Source of the DNA: Micromonospora sp. M71_S20
GTDB taxonomy: Bacteria > Actinomycetota > Actinomycetes > Mycobacteriales > Micromonosporaceae
NCBI RefSeq assembly: GCF_003664255.1
Contig: NZ_RCCV01000005.1
Location: 186,001-250,000 of the forward strand
Direction: 5' to 3'
Length of the DNA stretch: 64,000 nt
Below, piece by piece: positions 6,872-15,302 of this stretch. Position 1 is the first letter of the stretch. Every line of letters begins with the position of its first letter. The notes beneath the pieces were generated by a model. It was not told where the DNA came from and did no database searches. It saw only the letters and a list, made by a program, of their open reading frames with translations. A program made the translations under genes and the position numbers.

Positions 6872-8584
6872 TCAGGCGGTGGGAACCTCCGTGGTGGTGC
6901 GGATGCGGTCCAGGGCCGGCGCCGAGACCGGGGACTCGGCGGTCAGGTAGGCCACGAACGCGTCCAGGTCGATCATGCCGGTGACTGCGTTGGTGCCGCC
7001 GGTGAGGACGGTGAAGCCGTCGCCGCCGCCGGAGAGGAAGTTGTTCACCGTCACCCGGTACGTGGCGTCGGCGGTGACCGCCACCCCGCCGAGGGTGAGG
7101 CTGCCCCGGACGACCCGGGTGCCCGTGCAGGCGTCGGCAACGGTGCCGGTGGTGCCGGCCGGGTCGACGACGTACCGGACGGTCGACGACGGGTAGAGCG
7201 TCCGGCCGGTGACGAACTGCTGCTCCAGCATGCAGTAGAGCTGCGCACCGGTGAGGTCGAGCGTCACGAGGTTGTTGCCGAACGGCTGCACCGTGAACGC
7301 CTCCTCGTAGGTGACCGGGCCGGCGTCGAGGTCGGCGCGTACGCCACCGGGGTTCATGAAGGCCGCGACGGCGCCCTGCTCGTCGTCAGTGGCGGCGAGC
7401 TGCGCGTCGGCGATCACGTTGCCCAGCGGGGACTCGCCCAGGGTCGTACCGAAGAGGGTCTCCTGGGTCTTCTTGATCTCCGTGGTGGTCTGGCCGACCT
7501 CGCGGCCGGCCACCGGGCCGAGCACGGTCTTGTAGCGGTTGATCAGGTCGGTCTGCGCCCGGTCCGGGGCGACGTCCCGGGTGACCACCACGTTCTCGGC
7601 CTTGGCGCTGATCACGTCGCCGGTGCGCCGGTCGATGGAGAGGTCGATGTCGGTGACCAGGCGGCCGAAGGAGCTGGCGCTGGTGACCAGCTTGCCGTTG
7701 ATGTCGCAGTTGTACGCCTGGTGGGTGTGGCCGCTGACGACGACGTCGATCGACGGGTCCATCCGGTTGGCGATGTCCACGATGGGGCCGGAGATGCCCT
7801 TGCAGTCGTTGATGCCGCCGGTGGCGTCCTGGGTGCCGCCCTCGTGCAGCAGCACGACGATGGTCTCGACGCCCTGGCGGCGCAGCTCGCGGGCGTACCG
7901 GTTGGCGGTCTGCGCCTCGTCGGCGAAGGTCAGACCGGCGACGCCCTGCTGGCTGACGATCCGCGGGGTGCCCTCCAGCGTCATGCCGATGAAGCCGACC
8001 TTGACGCCCTGCACCTTGTGGATGGCGTACGGGGCCAGCAGCGGCTGGCCGGTCGCGGTCTTGAAGGCGTTCGCGGAGAGGTACTGGAAGCCGGCGCCCT
8101 CGTACGGGGTGCCGTCGACGCAGCCGTCGACCGGGTGGCAGCCGCCGTTCTGGATGCGCAGCAGCTCGTCGGCGCCCTCGTCGAACTCGTGGTTGCCGAC
8201 GCTGGCGTAGTCGAGCCCGGCCAGCGAGAGCGCCTCGATGGTCGGCTCGTCGTGGAACGCGGCGGAGAGCAGCGGGGAGGCGCCGATCAGGTCGCCGGCC
8301 GCCACGGTGATGGTGTTCTGCTCCTTGGCGGCGCGCTTGCGCAGCTCGGCGAGCTGGGTGGCGAGATATTCGGCCCCGCCGGCGGGCTGCCCGGCGATGG
8401 TGCCGTTGGTGGTGCCGGACGGCGGTTCGAGGTTGCCGTGGAAGTCGTTGAGGGCGAGCAGCTTGACGGCGACCGGCTTCGGGCCGGCGTCCGCCTGGTC
8501 GGGGGTGGTCGTGACCGCGCCGAGGGCGGTCACGGCGAGCGCGGTCAGGCCGATGGCGGCCCGGCGCATCCCGGGGTTGGACAT
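6872..8584 (-). CDS. secreted bifunctional metallophosphatase/5'-nucleotidase
   Basis: The 570-residue protein begins with a signal peptide (MSNPGMRRAAIGLTALAVTA, cleavage around residue 33). The N-terminal metallophosphatase domain has the metal-binding blocks LALNDFHGNLEP (~43-54), SVGNHEFDEGAD (~140) and VVSGHTHQAYNC (~285). The C-terminal 5'-nucleotidase domain has FMNPGGVRADLDAG (~405) and an FLSGGGDGFTVL substrate loop. It should dephosphorylate extracellular nucleotides to nucleosides, a phosphate-scavenging role. A single gene with its own terminator downstream. Confidence 0.93.
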   Translation of the reverse strand: MSNPGMRRAAIGLTALAVTALGAVTTTPDQADAGPKPVAVKLLALNDFHGNLEPPSGTTNGTIAGQPAGGAEYLATQLAELRKRAAKEQNTITVAAGDLIGASPLLSAAFHDEPTIEALSLAGLDYASVGNHEFDEGADELLRIQNGGCHPVDGCVDGTPYEGAGFQYLSANAFKTATGQPLLAPYAIHKVQGVKVGFIGMTLEGTPRIVSQQGVAGLTFADEAQTANRYARELRRQGVETIVVLLHEGGTQDATGGINDCKGISGPIVDIANRMDPSIDVVVSGHTHQAYNCDINGKLVTSASSFGRLVTDIDLSIDRRTGDVISAKAENVVVTRDVAPDRAQTDLINRYKTVLGPVAGREVGQTTTEIKKTQETLFGTTLGESPLGNVIADAQLAATDDEQGAVAAFMNPGGVRADLDAGPVTYEEAFTVQPFGNNLVTLDLTGAQLYCMLEQQFVTGRTLYPSSTVRYVVDPAGTTGTVADACTGTRVVRGSLTLGGVAVTADATYRVTVNNFLSGGGDGFTVLTGGTNAVTGMIDLDAFVAYLTAESPVSAPALDRIRTTTEVPTA

Positions 8585-8816
8585 GGAACTCCTCGTGGGA
8601 AGCCGGCGCGGGCACCCGGATGACGGTCAACCCGGGGGCTGGCCGCGCCGTCGGCAGTGTTCGGTCGTGGTGACGCCGGTGGGGGATCGTCGCCGCGTCG
8701 CCGACAGCCTCTCATCGCCGCCCGTCCCCGTCGACCGGGGCGTGCCCCCGGAGCTGGGCATACCCGCGACCGGGGGGCAGGTCCGGACGGGCGTTTCCGA
8801 CATGCCCGGCAGTGCC

Positions 8817-8842
8817 GCCGGCCCCGGTCGCCCGGGGCCGGC
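8817..8842 (-). terminator. terminator downstream of the lamin-tail gene
   Basis: A perfect 11-bp GC-only stem (GCCGGCCCCGG and complement) with a TCGC loop lies 9 nt past the stop codon of the leftward gene. Confidence 0.7.
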
Positions 8843-8850
8843 CGCCCGCC

Positions 8851-9306
8851 TCAGCAGTACGTGTAGCTGCCCTTGCTCCCCCACGAGCAGGAGTCGATCA
8901 GGGTGCCGGACGAGTTGCGCAGGTACGCCTTGTCGCCGGTGTTGTTCCAGATGTAGGCGCCCGAGCCCCAGTAGCGGTGGGTCGAGCTGTTGGTGCCCTT
9001 CCCGGTGTGCACGAAGACGCTGGCGCCCGGGGCCAGCCGGAAGTCGCCGGAGAACTTGTAGACGTGGTTGGACTGGTCGCGCAGCGTCCAGTACTTCAGG
9101 TTGACGGTGGTGGAGCGCCGGTTGGTCAGCCGGATGTACTCGGCGTTCAGGCTGGAGTTCGAGCGGTTGTCGGCGCCCGGCGAGTTGTAGTAGGCCTTGG
9201 TGATCTGGACGGCCGGGGTGGCGGCCTGGGCCGGGCCGGCGGCGGTCAGCGACACGCCCACCGTGACGCCGAGCGCCACCGCGAGACCGATCAGCCTTCT
9301 CCTCAT
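8851..9306 (-). CDS. secreted lamin-tail-domain protein
   Basis: The start ATG at 9306 follows GGGGGAA, so it is preferred to the GTG at 9321, which would contain that site. A signal peptide (MRRRLIGLAVALGVTVGVSL, cleavage after AQA-A) precedes an LTD domain filling the rest: VQITKAYYNSPGADNR, AEYIRLTNRRSTTVNLKYW, TLRDQSNHVYKF, GASVFVHTGKG, WNNTGDKAYLRN, then GTLIDSCSW with a final Cys pair probably forming a disulfide. Such small exported LTD proteins are common in actinomycetes; the role is unknown, perhaps cell-surface or nuclease-associated. Confidence 0.85.
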   Translation of the reverse strand: MRRRLIGLAVALGVTVGVSLTAAGPAQAATPAVQITKAYYNSPGADNRSNSSLNAEYIRLTNRRSTTVNLKYWTLRDQSNHVYKFSGDFRLAPGASVFVHTGKGTNSSTHRYWGSGAYIWNNTGDKAYLRNSSGTLIDSCSWGSKGSYTYC

Positions 9307-9575
9307 GCGATTCCCCCACACAGACGGCCGGTCGTGGAGCCGGCGGATGAGCCGTGCTCACGCACGGCCGGCCGAGGTTATCGATCTGCGGTGGTGATTG
9401 TGGACGGTGAAACGGCCGCCTCGGGCAATTGGGTCCGCCCGGTTGACCCGCTGCCGGCCGGCGGGACGTGCGCCGTCGTCCGACCGACCGCCGGGGTGCC
9501 CGGGCGGCGCATTACGGTCACCGAGCGTCCCGTCCCCGCGCGGCGTTCGGCGCCCGGGGCCGTACGGTGCGTCGG

Positions 9576-10217
9576 TCAGCCCGGCACCTCGCGCCGGTCC
9601 GTCCCGGCGATCAGCGCCGCGACGGCCGCCGCGTCCCAGGCGCCGGCGACTCCCGGGCGGGCCAGCAGGTAGCGGGCGATCCGGTCGGCGTCCCAGCCGT
9701 GCGACTCGCGCAGGCCACGGGCGATCATGTCGAGGTAGGCCGGGGCCGGGGCCCGCCACCGCACCTCGGACGCCGCCCACGGGGCGGTGAAGGTCAGCAG
9801 CGGGAGCCCGTCGAGCCGGCCGGGGCAGAGCAGGGTCTCGTACCGGCCGGGGCCGAGGGTGGCCCTCCCGGTGGCGACGGCCTCCGCGATCAGGCCGGCA
9901 TCGGCGCCGGGTTCCCGGTACATCTCCTGGGCGGCCACGTCGGCGAACTGCCCGACGTCGAGCAGGTAGGCCCGGGCCGCCGCCTCGCCGGGGAGCGCCG
10001 GGTCGTAGAACGCCATCCCGCCGGTCCACGCCCGGGACTCGCCGGCGAAGTAGACGCCGCCGGGCAGCGACACCGGCACCGTACGCCTGGGTGGTCGCGG
10101 GTCCCGGCAGCCCGGGTACGTCCGCCGCCCGCCGGGCGGGCAGCCCCCCGCCAGGTAGAAGCCGAGCCGGGCGGCGTGCATGTTCGACCCGTACGCGACG
10201 TACCAAACCTCGCCCAC
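9576..10217 (-). CDS. gamma-glutamylcyclotransferase-like protein
   Basis: The N-terminus MGEVWYVAYGSNMHAARLGF carries the YGSNM signature of the GGCT/AIG2 fold, followed by FYLAGGCPPGGRRTYPGC. Later blocks include GGVYFAGESRAWTGGMAFYD and ARAYLLDVGQFADVAAQEMY. The family removes gamma-glutamyl groups or acts on related amide substrates; its catalytic Glu cannot be fixed with certainty here. Length (213) is typical for actinobacterial members, which some databases mislabel as histone deacetylases. It lies 22 bases downstream of the phosphodiesterase-like gene on the same strand and probably shares its transcript. Confidence 0.7.
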   Translation of the reverse strand: MGEVWYVAYGSNMHAARLGFYLAGGCPPGGRRTYPGCRDPRPPRRTVPVSLPGGVYFAGESRAWTGGMAFYDPALPGEAAARAYLLDVGQFADVAAQEMYREPGADAGLIAEAVATGRATLGPGRYETLLCPGRLDGLPLLTFTAPWAASEVRWRAPAPAYLDMIARGLRESHGWDADRIARYLLARPGVAGAWDAAAVAALIAGTDRREVPG

Positions 10218-10239
10218 CGCGACCGACCGGTCCGGGCGG

Positions 10240-11022
10240 TCAGAAGCCGCAGGTCATGCCGGCGGCGTGGCTGGCCTGCACCAGGTGCGTGACGCAGCCG
10301 CTGCCGGTGACCCGGTGCAGCAGGAAGCCGGTCGGCTCGACGACCCAGCCGAACTGGTCGTCCGCGCTGGTGGTGAGGGAGCTCTGCCGCCAGGTGCTCG
10401 GCGCGGTGGTGAGCACCGTGCCGGCGAAGTTCACGGTGACCGGGCGGTGGACGTGCCCGGCGACCACCCGGACGACGTGCGGATGGCGGGCGACCACCTC
10501 GGCCAGCTCGTCGCCGTCGGTCAGCCGGATGTCGTCGAGGAACGGGATGCCGACCGGTGCCGGCGGGTGGTGCAGGCAGACCACGGCCGGCACCTCGGGT
10601 CGACCGGCCAGCACCCCGTCCAGCCAGCCGAGCTGGTCCTCGCCGAGGCAGCCGGCGCCGTCCCCGCCCGGCATCAGGGAGTCCAGCACCACGACCGTCG
10701 CCTCCGGGTGGTCCACGTGGTAGTGCGCCGAGAAGCCGCCGCCGAGCCACGGCGTGCCCCCGAACGCGTCCAGCAGCGACTCCCGGTCGTCGTGGTTGCC
10801 GGCGACCAGGTGCACCGGCAGCGGAAACCGGCCGATGACCTCGCGCAGCGTCGCGTACTCGTCGGGGCGGCCGCGGTCGACCAGGTCGCCGGTGATCACC
10901 ACGCAGTCGGGCCGGGGGTTCAGCGCCAGCACCCGGCCCAGGGCGCGGCGCAGGCCGGCGGCCGGCTCGGCGGCGAGCACGCCGGTGGTCAGGTGCGGAT
11001 CACTGAGCTGGGCGATGAGCAT
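10240..11022 (-). CDS. calcineurin-like metallophosphoesterase (CpdA/3',5'-cAMP phosphodiesterase type)
   Basis: The ATG at 11022 follows GGAGG by 8 nt and is preferred to GTG 11034. The metal-binding blocks are in order: AQLSDPHLT (D, H), VITGDLVDRG (D), VAGNHDDRE (NH), LHHPP (H) and VVAGHVHRP (GHxH). This is the class III cyclic nucleotide phosphodiesterase arrangement, length 260. It probably hydrolyses cAMP or another phosphodiester in the cytoplasm. It is divergent from the diguanylate cyclase at 11239, so two nucleotide-signalling genes share one intergenic region. The substrate is inferred from family only. Confidence 0.85.
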   Translation of the reverse strand: MLIAQLSDPHLTTGVLAAEPAAGLRRALGRVLALNPRPDCVVITGDLVDRGRPDEYATLREVIGRFPLPVHLVAGNHDDRESLLDAFGGTPWLGGGFSAHYHVDHPEATVVVLDSLMPGGDGAGCLGEDQLGWLDGVLAGRPEVPAVVCLHHPPAPVGIPFLDDIRLTDGDELAEVVARHPHVVRVVAGHVHRPVTVNFAGTVLTTAPSTWRQSSLTTSADDQFGWVVEPTGFLLHRVTGSGCVTHLVQASHAAGMTCGF

Positions 11023-11099
11023 CGGTGCCTCCACTCGACCGGGACCCTCACGCTATCGCCGCGAGCCCCGGCGCGCGGCCCGCCGAACCCACAGGCCCT

Positions 11100-11131
11100 G
11101 TCCACAGCCTGTGGATGGCACATGTGTACGA
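11100..11131 (+). promoter_or_regulatory. 32-bp intergenic element, copy A
   Basis: The sequence GTCCACAGCCTGTGGATGGc then ACATGTGTACGA recurs, with one mismatch and inverted orientation, at 37354-37385. It contains a 7-bp palindrome TCCACAG-C-CTGTGGA and a second palindrome ACATGT. It lies 108 bases before the diguanylate cyclase start. Possible operator or DnaA-box-like site; not identified. Confidence 0.5.
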
Positions 11132-11238
11132 AAGCGGGGACGATCTTGATCGCGGGTGGTCCCCGCGCCGCCCTGAGTACGCTTGATCGCGGGCCCGCCC
11201 GCCGGTCGCAGCCCTCCCTACCTGGAACGACGTGCCGA

Positions 11239-12660
11239 GTGGATCACGAGCGAGTCATCCGTGACGTCACGGTCCGCCTCCCCATGGCGTCGACCGTCGT
11301 GGAGGCGTGCCGGTGGACGGTCACCGCGCTCGCCCGCCACGCGCCGGCCACCATCTCCGTCCTGCTGCACGTCCACGACCGGCTCCGCTGCGTCGCGGCC
11401 ACCGGCTCCTGGCAGGTCTTCTCCACCGTGCCGCCGAAGACCGGGATCGTGGGCCGGGTGTACGCCTCCGGCGAGACCGCCGTCGTGCCCGACGTCGTCG
11501 CCGACCCCGACTACATCCCGGTACGCCCCGACGTCACCGCCGAGGTGTGCGTACCGGTGCTGGACCCGGCGGGCCGGCCCATCGGGGTGCTGGACCTCCA
11601 GTGGTGCGGCCCGACCGACCTCGCCCCGTGGCGCGACACCGCCGAGCGGCTGGCGGCGCGGCTCGGGGCCCGGATCGTGGCGCTCGGCGGGCCACCTGCG
11701 GAGAGCCGCAGCGAGAAGCTGCTGCGGCACGCCGCCGCGCTGACCTCCGCGTCGACGGAGTGGGACCTGTTCGCCGCCGCGATCGCCGCCGCCCGGGACG
11801 TGTCCACGCTCTCCGCGGCGGTACTGGTGCTCGCCGGCCCGGACGGACCCCGCCTGGGTACGCCGCCGGCGACCCCGGGCGACCTGGAGGCCCGGATCCG
11901 GGCGGAGCTGGCCGAGGCGGACCCCGCCGCGCTGGACGGGCTGGTCGCCCGCGCCCACCGCCACGGCGTGGGCTACACGCTCGGCGAGGCGGGACACCCG
12001 CCCGTCCCCGACCACCGGCCGCTGACCCGGGCCGGGGTGCGCACCCTGGTCGCGGTGCCGGTCGGCCGGCCCGACGACGGCGGGGTGCTGCTGGTGGCCG
12101 ACGAACGGCTGCTGCGCCCCGACCCGACCACGGTCAACCTGTTGGAGCTGCTCGCCGGCCAGGCGTGGAGCTGCCTCGACCGGCTGCGTACCCTGGCCCG
12201 CCTGCGCGAGCAGGCCAACTCGGACCCGTTGACCGGGCTGCGGCACACGGGGCCGTTCGGCCAGCGCATCGCCGTGGCCACCCCGGGGCGTACGGCCCTG
12301 CTGGCGATCGACGTGGACGGCTTCAAGGCCGTCAACGACACGTACGGCCACCAGGCCGGCGACCGCGTGCTCGTCCGGCTGGCCCGCGCCCTGGAGGCTG
12401 CGCTGCGGCACGGCGACGAGCTCTACCGCATCGGCGGCGACGAGTTCGTGGCGGTGATCGAGGTGAGCCGCCCCGACGAGGCGGTCCGGATCGCCGAGCG
12501 CCTGGCCGAGGCGGCGAGGCGGATCGGCCGCACGATCAGCGTCGGGGTGGCCCTCCCCCGCCCCGGCGAGTCACCCGAGGCCACGCTGCGCCGCGCCGAC
12601 CAGGCGCTCTACGCGGTGAAACGCCAGGGCCGCGACGGCGTCCGCCTGGCCCCCGCCTGA
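11239..12660 (+). CDS. GAF-GGDEF diguanylate cyclase
   Basis: The likely start is GTG 11239 (VDHERVIRDVTVRLPMAST); longer upstream frames run antisense through the phosphodiesterase gene. Residues ~1-150 and ~165-310 look like two GAF-type sensor domains (GIVGRVYASGETAVVPDV in the first). The GGDEF domain spans ~320-473: SDPLTGLRHTGPFG, LLAIDVDGFKAVNDTYGH, RIGGDEFVAV at residues 397-406, and an RxxD inhibitory site (RHGD) five residues before the RI. It should make c-di-GMP from GTP with product inhibition. The signal sensed by the GAF domains is unknown. Confidence 0.88.
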   Translation: MDHERVIRDVTVRLPMASTVVEACRWTVTALARHAPATISVLLHVHDRLRCVAATGSWQVFSTVPPKTGIVGRVYASGETAVVPDVVADPDYIPVRPDVTAEVCVPVLDPAGRPIGVLDLQWCGPTDLAPWRDTAERLAARLGARIVALGGPPAESRSEKLLRHAAALTSASTEWDLFAAAIAAARDVSTLSAAVLVLAGPDGPRLGTPPATPGDLEARIRAELAEADPAALDGLVARAHRHGVGYTLGEAGHPPVPDHRPLTRAGVRTLVAVPVGRPDDGGVLLVADERLLRPDPTTVNLLELLAGQAWSCLDRLRTLARLREQANSDPLTGLRHTGPFGQRIAVATPGRTALLAIDVDGFKAVNDTYGHQAGDRVLVRLARALEAALRHGDELYRIGGDEFVAVIEVSRPDEAVRIAERLAEAARRIGRTISVGVALPRPGESPEATLRRADQALYAVKRQGRDGVRLAPA

Positions 12661-12674
12661 CCGCCTCCGTCCGG

Positions 12675-13178
12675 TCACCGCCGGCGGCGGGCGACGTTCA
12701 CCGACTTCTGCTCGTTCGGGGACATCTCGCCCCGGGCGACACCGGCGTGCCACCGGGTGTGCAGCGCGGTGTCCGCGATCCACGCCCCGCACCGGTGGCA
12801 GACCTCGACGTCCTTCGGCCGCCGCCCCGCGGGCAGCAGTTCCCCGCCGGCGTTGTCGGTCCCCGTGAGCGGGTTGGCCTCGTTGTCGGCGAGCATCCAG
12901 AGCCGGTGCCAGGTGGTCTTGATGTCCTCCCGGGAGACCCCGAGCGCGAGCAGCAGCTCGGTCAGGTTCTCCCACTTCGGTGGCTTCCTGGCGGTGAAGA
13001 TGCGGCTGATCGTGGAGGTCGACAGGCCGATGGAGGTGGTCCGGATGATCGTGCGGTAGGACGGGTTCCCCGCCTGCCGGTAGGTCAGCTTGAGTTGACG
13101 GACGAGTTCGGTGAGGTGCGGGCTGCCGGTCTCGGAGCCCGGGCCACCACGCCCGGCGTTGTTCGTGTTCGTGGACAT
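12675..13178 (-). CDS. helix-turn-helix protein with C-terminal Cys/His motif
   Basis: ATG 13178 opens a Ser/Gly-rich 20-residue arm, then an HTH of the actinobacterial XRE-like type (LVRQLKLTYRQAGNPSYRTI, then STSTISRIFTARKPPKWENL). The C-terminus has EVCHRCGAWIADTALHTRWH, a possible CC-HH zinc site, and a basic tail. The protein is 167 residues long. Proteins with this N-terminal HTH often sit beside membrane or signalling genes; here the small membrane protein gene lies 62 bases upstream on the same strand. Probable transcription factor, target unknown. Confidence 0.75.
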   Translation of the reverse strand: MSTNTNNAGRGGPGSETGSPHLTELVRQLKLTYRQAGNPSYRTIIRTTSIGLSTSTISRIFTARKPPKWENLTELLLALGVSREDIKTTWHRLWMLADNEANPLTGTDNAGGELLPAGRRPKDVEVCHRCGAWIADTALHTRWHAGVARGEMSPNEQKSVNVARRRR

Positions 13179-13240
13179 CGGCGGCGCGCCGTCGTCGCCG
13201 GTGCCGGACCCGCGTCCGGCACCGGCGCGCTTCGTCGGCG

Positions 13241-13654
13241 CTACACCCCCCACCGAGGGCCAGGCGCCCCGAGCAGCCAGGTGGAGACCCGGCTGGCGAC
13301 GACGCCGGTCAGGCAGACCGCCAGCGCGACCTCGGTCGGTGGCCGACCGGTCAGCAGCACCGCACCGGCGAGAACGGCGACCGCCGCGGTCACGAGGGCC
13401 GTCGGCAGCGGTCCGTGGACGCCGACGGTCCGGCGTGCCACCTCGCCGGCCAGCAGGACGATCGCACCCGCCGTCAGCAGGGTCTCGGCCAGGGCCCGCC
13501 CCGACAGCAGCAGGGCGACCGACATGGCGATCACGATCACGATGACGATGACGCCGGGCCACCAGGCCCCCGGCTGCGGGGCCGGTCGCCGGGTTGCCGG
13601 GGCATCGCACGGGACGGCCGCCCGGCGGGGGTCGAGGGATGGTTGTTCGGTCAT
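13241..13654 (-). CDS. small integral membrane protein, 137 residues
   Basis: ATG 13654 (MTEQPSLDPRRAAVPCDAPA) is followed by a hydrophilic arm and four hydrophobic segments, including VIVIVIVIAMSVALLLSG, TLLTAGAIVLLAGEV, TALVTAAVAVLAGAVLL and VALAVCLTGVVASRV. No family recognised. It precedes the HTH/Cys-motif regulator on the same strand, so the pair may be co-transcribed. Confidence 0.6.
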   Translation of the reverse strand: MTEQPSLDPRRAAVPCDAPATRRPAPQPGAWWPGVIVIVIVIAMSVALLLSGRALAETLLTAGAIVLLAGEVARRTVGVHGPLPTALVTAAVAVLAGAVLLTGRPPTEVALAVCLTGVVASRVSTWLLGAPGPRWGV

Positions 13655-14043
13655 CCGGCTCGGAACTCCTTCGGTCGTGGCGGCCGTGCGGCCGCCTCCG
13701 AGTTGACCGGGGCGGGCGTCCGCCCCGGCAGGCGGGGCGGAGGCATCGCCTCCGCCCCGGTGGTGCTGGTCCGGGCCTCCCGGGGGAGTCGGTTGTTGCG
13801 CACAGCACGGGCCCGCGACGCGGGCCCGCGTACCGCCCCTGGTTGCAGCCAGTGTCCGGCGGTACCCGACCATCATCGGGCACGGAACCGGCCCAACTGA
13901 AGCGCCTGAATCAAGCTGAAACGCCGGGACAGTCGCCCGCCGGGCACCGTCGTCGTCAATGCGCGAACCGGCGAAGAAAACCGTACGTCCGTCCTGCGCG
14001 AACCGCCGGCGCAATCGAAATTGTCGATTCACGCCGAAAAACA

Positions 14044-14071
14044 GAAACCCCCCGCTGCAACGAGGGGTTTC
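14044..14071 (-). terminator. orphan intrinsic terminator, leftward
   Basis: Stem GAAACCCC/GGGGTTTC; on the minus strand it is followed by CTGTTTTTC, a proper U-run. No gene ends here, so it may end an unannotated RNA. Confidence 0.55.
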
Positions 14072-15024
14072 CATTGCGCTTTTCCCGAGATCGGGCCCGG
14101 ACCAGCAGGCAGCAACTCGGAGGTTTTCCCGATGGAGAAAACCAGGTAGCGCTCATCGGCCGGACTGGCGGCCGAGTCGGCTACAGGTTTCCCGATCGGG
14201 CGGGATACCTCAACCCACGGAGCCGGACCTGCAACGGGATGAAACACATCGACGCACGAACATGAGCCGATGCCACACCCCTTCGGCCCTTCGCCCCATA
14301 TGAACCCTTTGAAGGGTGATCCACCGGCTCCACCCGGAGAAAGTTTCATCCCAGTGTGATCACGCGGCGACCGAGAGTCCGACACGCACTCCGCCGCATC
14401 GGCCCCGATGGCCCGAACAGCCCTCACCGGTTCCCCCGAACGTGAGGTTTCACTGGGGGACGGCCCAGGATTATTCGACAGTCAGTCGACGGCCCACCGG
14501 GAGTGCCGGTGGCCGGAAGCCAAAAGGACATTACCGGCAGGTAGCTCCACCTCGAAACGGCGGCCGATCCCGAACTCGCGACGCCCGGAGCGTCGGTAAT
14601 AGATACCGGCGAATGCCGCTTTCTGAGCGCAAAGGGTAAGCCGGCCGGCGCGCCGGGGGCGGGCGGCGGCGCGCGGGCCACCGCCGGAACCCATCGACAT
14701 CAGGCGATCGCCCCCAACAGCCGGCACCCGCTGGAGCCGGTGAAAAGTCCTCCCGCTCCGGCGTGTCGCCACTGCAACATCGGCCGCCGCACTGCGCGAC
14801 ATGGCGCGCCCGCCCGGCGATTCGGTCAGCAACGCGCGCGACTGTCGGCATCACGACGCGGACGCCGAGCGGCGGGTAGACCAACGGTGGAAATTCCACG
14901 ATTGAAAATTGCACTCTTCGAGACCGGAGTTGCCTGCGGACCATTTTCGGCGCCGCCCGGTGCCCTTTCCCAAGTCGGGCGCGGCGGCTCCCGATGGAGC
15001 GTAGGCGCATCGCGCGGCGGAGCA

Positions 15025-15093
15025 TCGGCGCGCCGCACGACAGCGGCTCGGCGCGCCGCACGACAGCGGCTCGGCGCGCCGCACGACAGCGCC
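15025..15093 (+). repeat. 23-bp tandem repeat, three copies
   Basis: Units at 15025-15047, 15048-15070 and 15071-15093 begin TCGGCGCGCCGCACGACAGC; the third differs in one base near its end and a degenerate fourth follows. The 23-bp period is not a multiple of three, which argues against coding. Confidence 0.85.
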
Positions 15094-15302
15094 TCGAAGC
15101 CGGCGCGGCAGCGCCTTCCAGCACCGTCCCGGCGGCGCCACGGGAAACCCTCCGGCGTCGGCGGGGGCCGGGCTGGGGCGCGGGCGGTCGACGATGTCGA
15201 GGTGGGCGGTCACGGCGAACGCCGCCGCGACCGGGCGGGCGGCCCTGGAAGGACGGCCGGGCCTCCGGCGCGGCGCGTCCGTGGGACGTGCCGGCCGGCG
15301 GC

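Larger units (their letters stand above)
13655..15302. other. ~1.65-kb region without a credible gene
   Basis: Open frames here lack the GC3 bias of their neighbours and match no family I know. The region from about 13,900 to 14,950 is visibly less GC-rich. It contains a minus-strand terminator (14044-14071), the palindrome GGTTTTC-N8-GAAAACC near 14122-14143, three copies of TTTCCCGA (14081, 14125, 14188), the palindrome ACCCTTTGAAGGGT near 14305, and a 23-bp tandem repeat (15025-15093). It may carry a small RNA or be the scar of deleted genes. Confidence 0.5.

Noticed and set aside
10180..11238. N-terminal extension of the diguanylate cyclase frame
   Set aside because: It runs antisense through the phosphoesterase gene and lacks domain similarity; GTG 11239 starts the first sensor domain.
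14029..14427. 132-residue minus-strand ORF in the gene-free region
   Set aside because: Third-position bias is weak, there is no ribosome-binding site, and it crosses a terminator hairpin.
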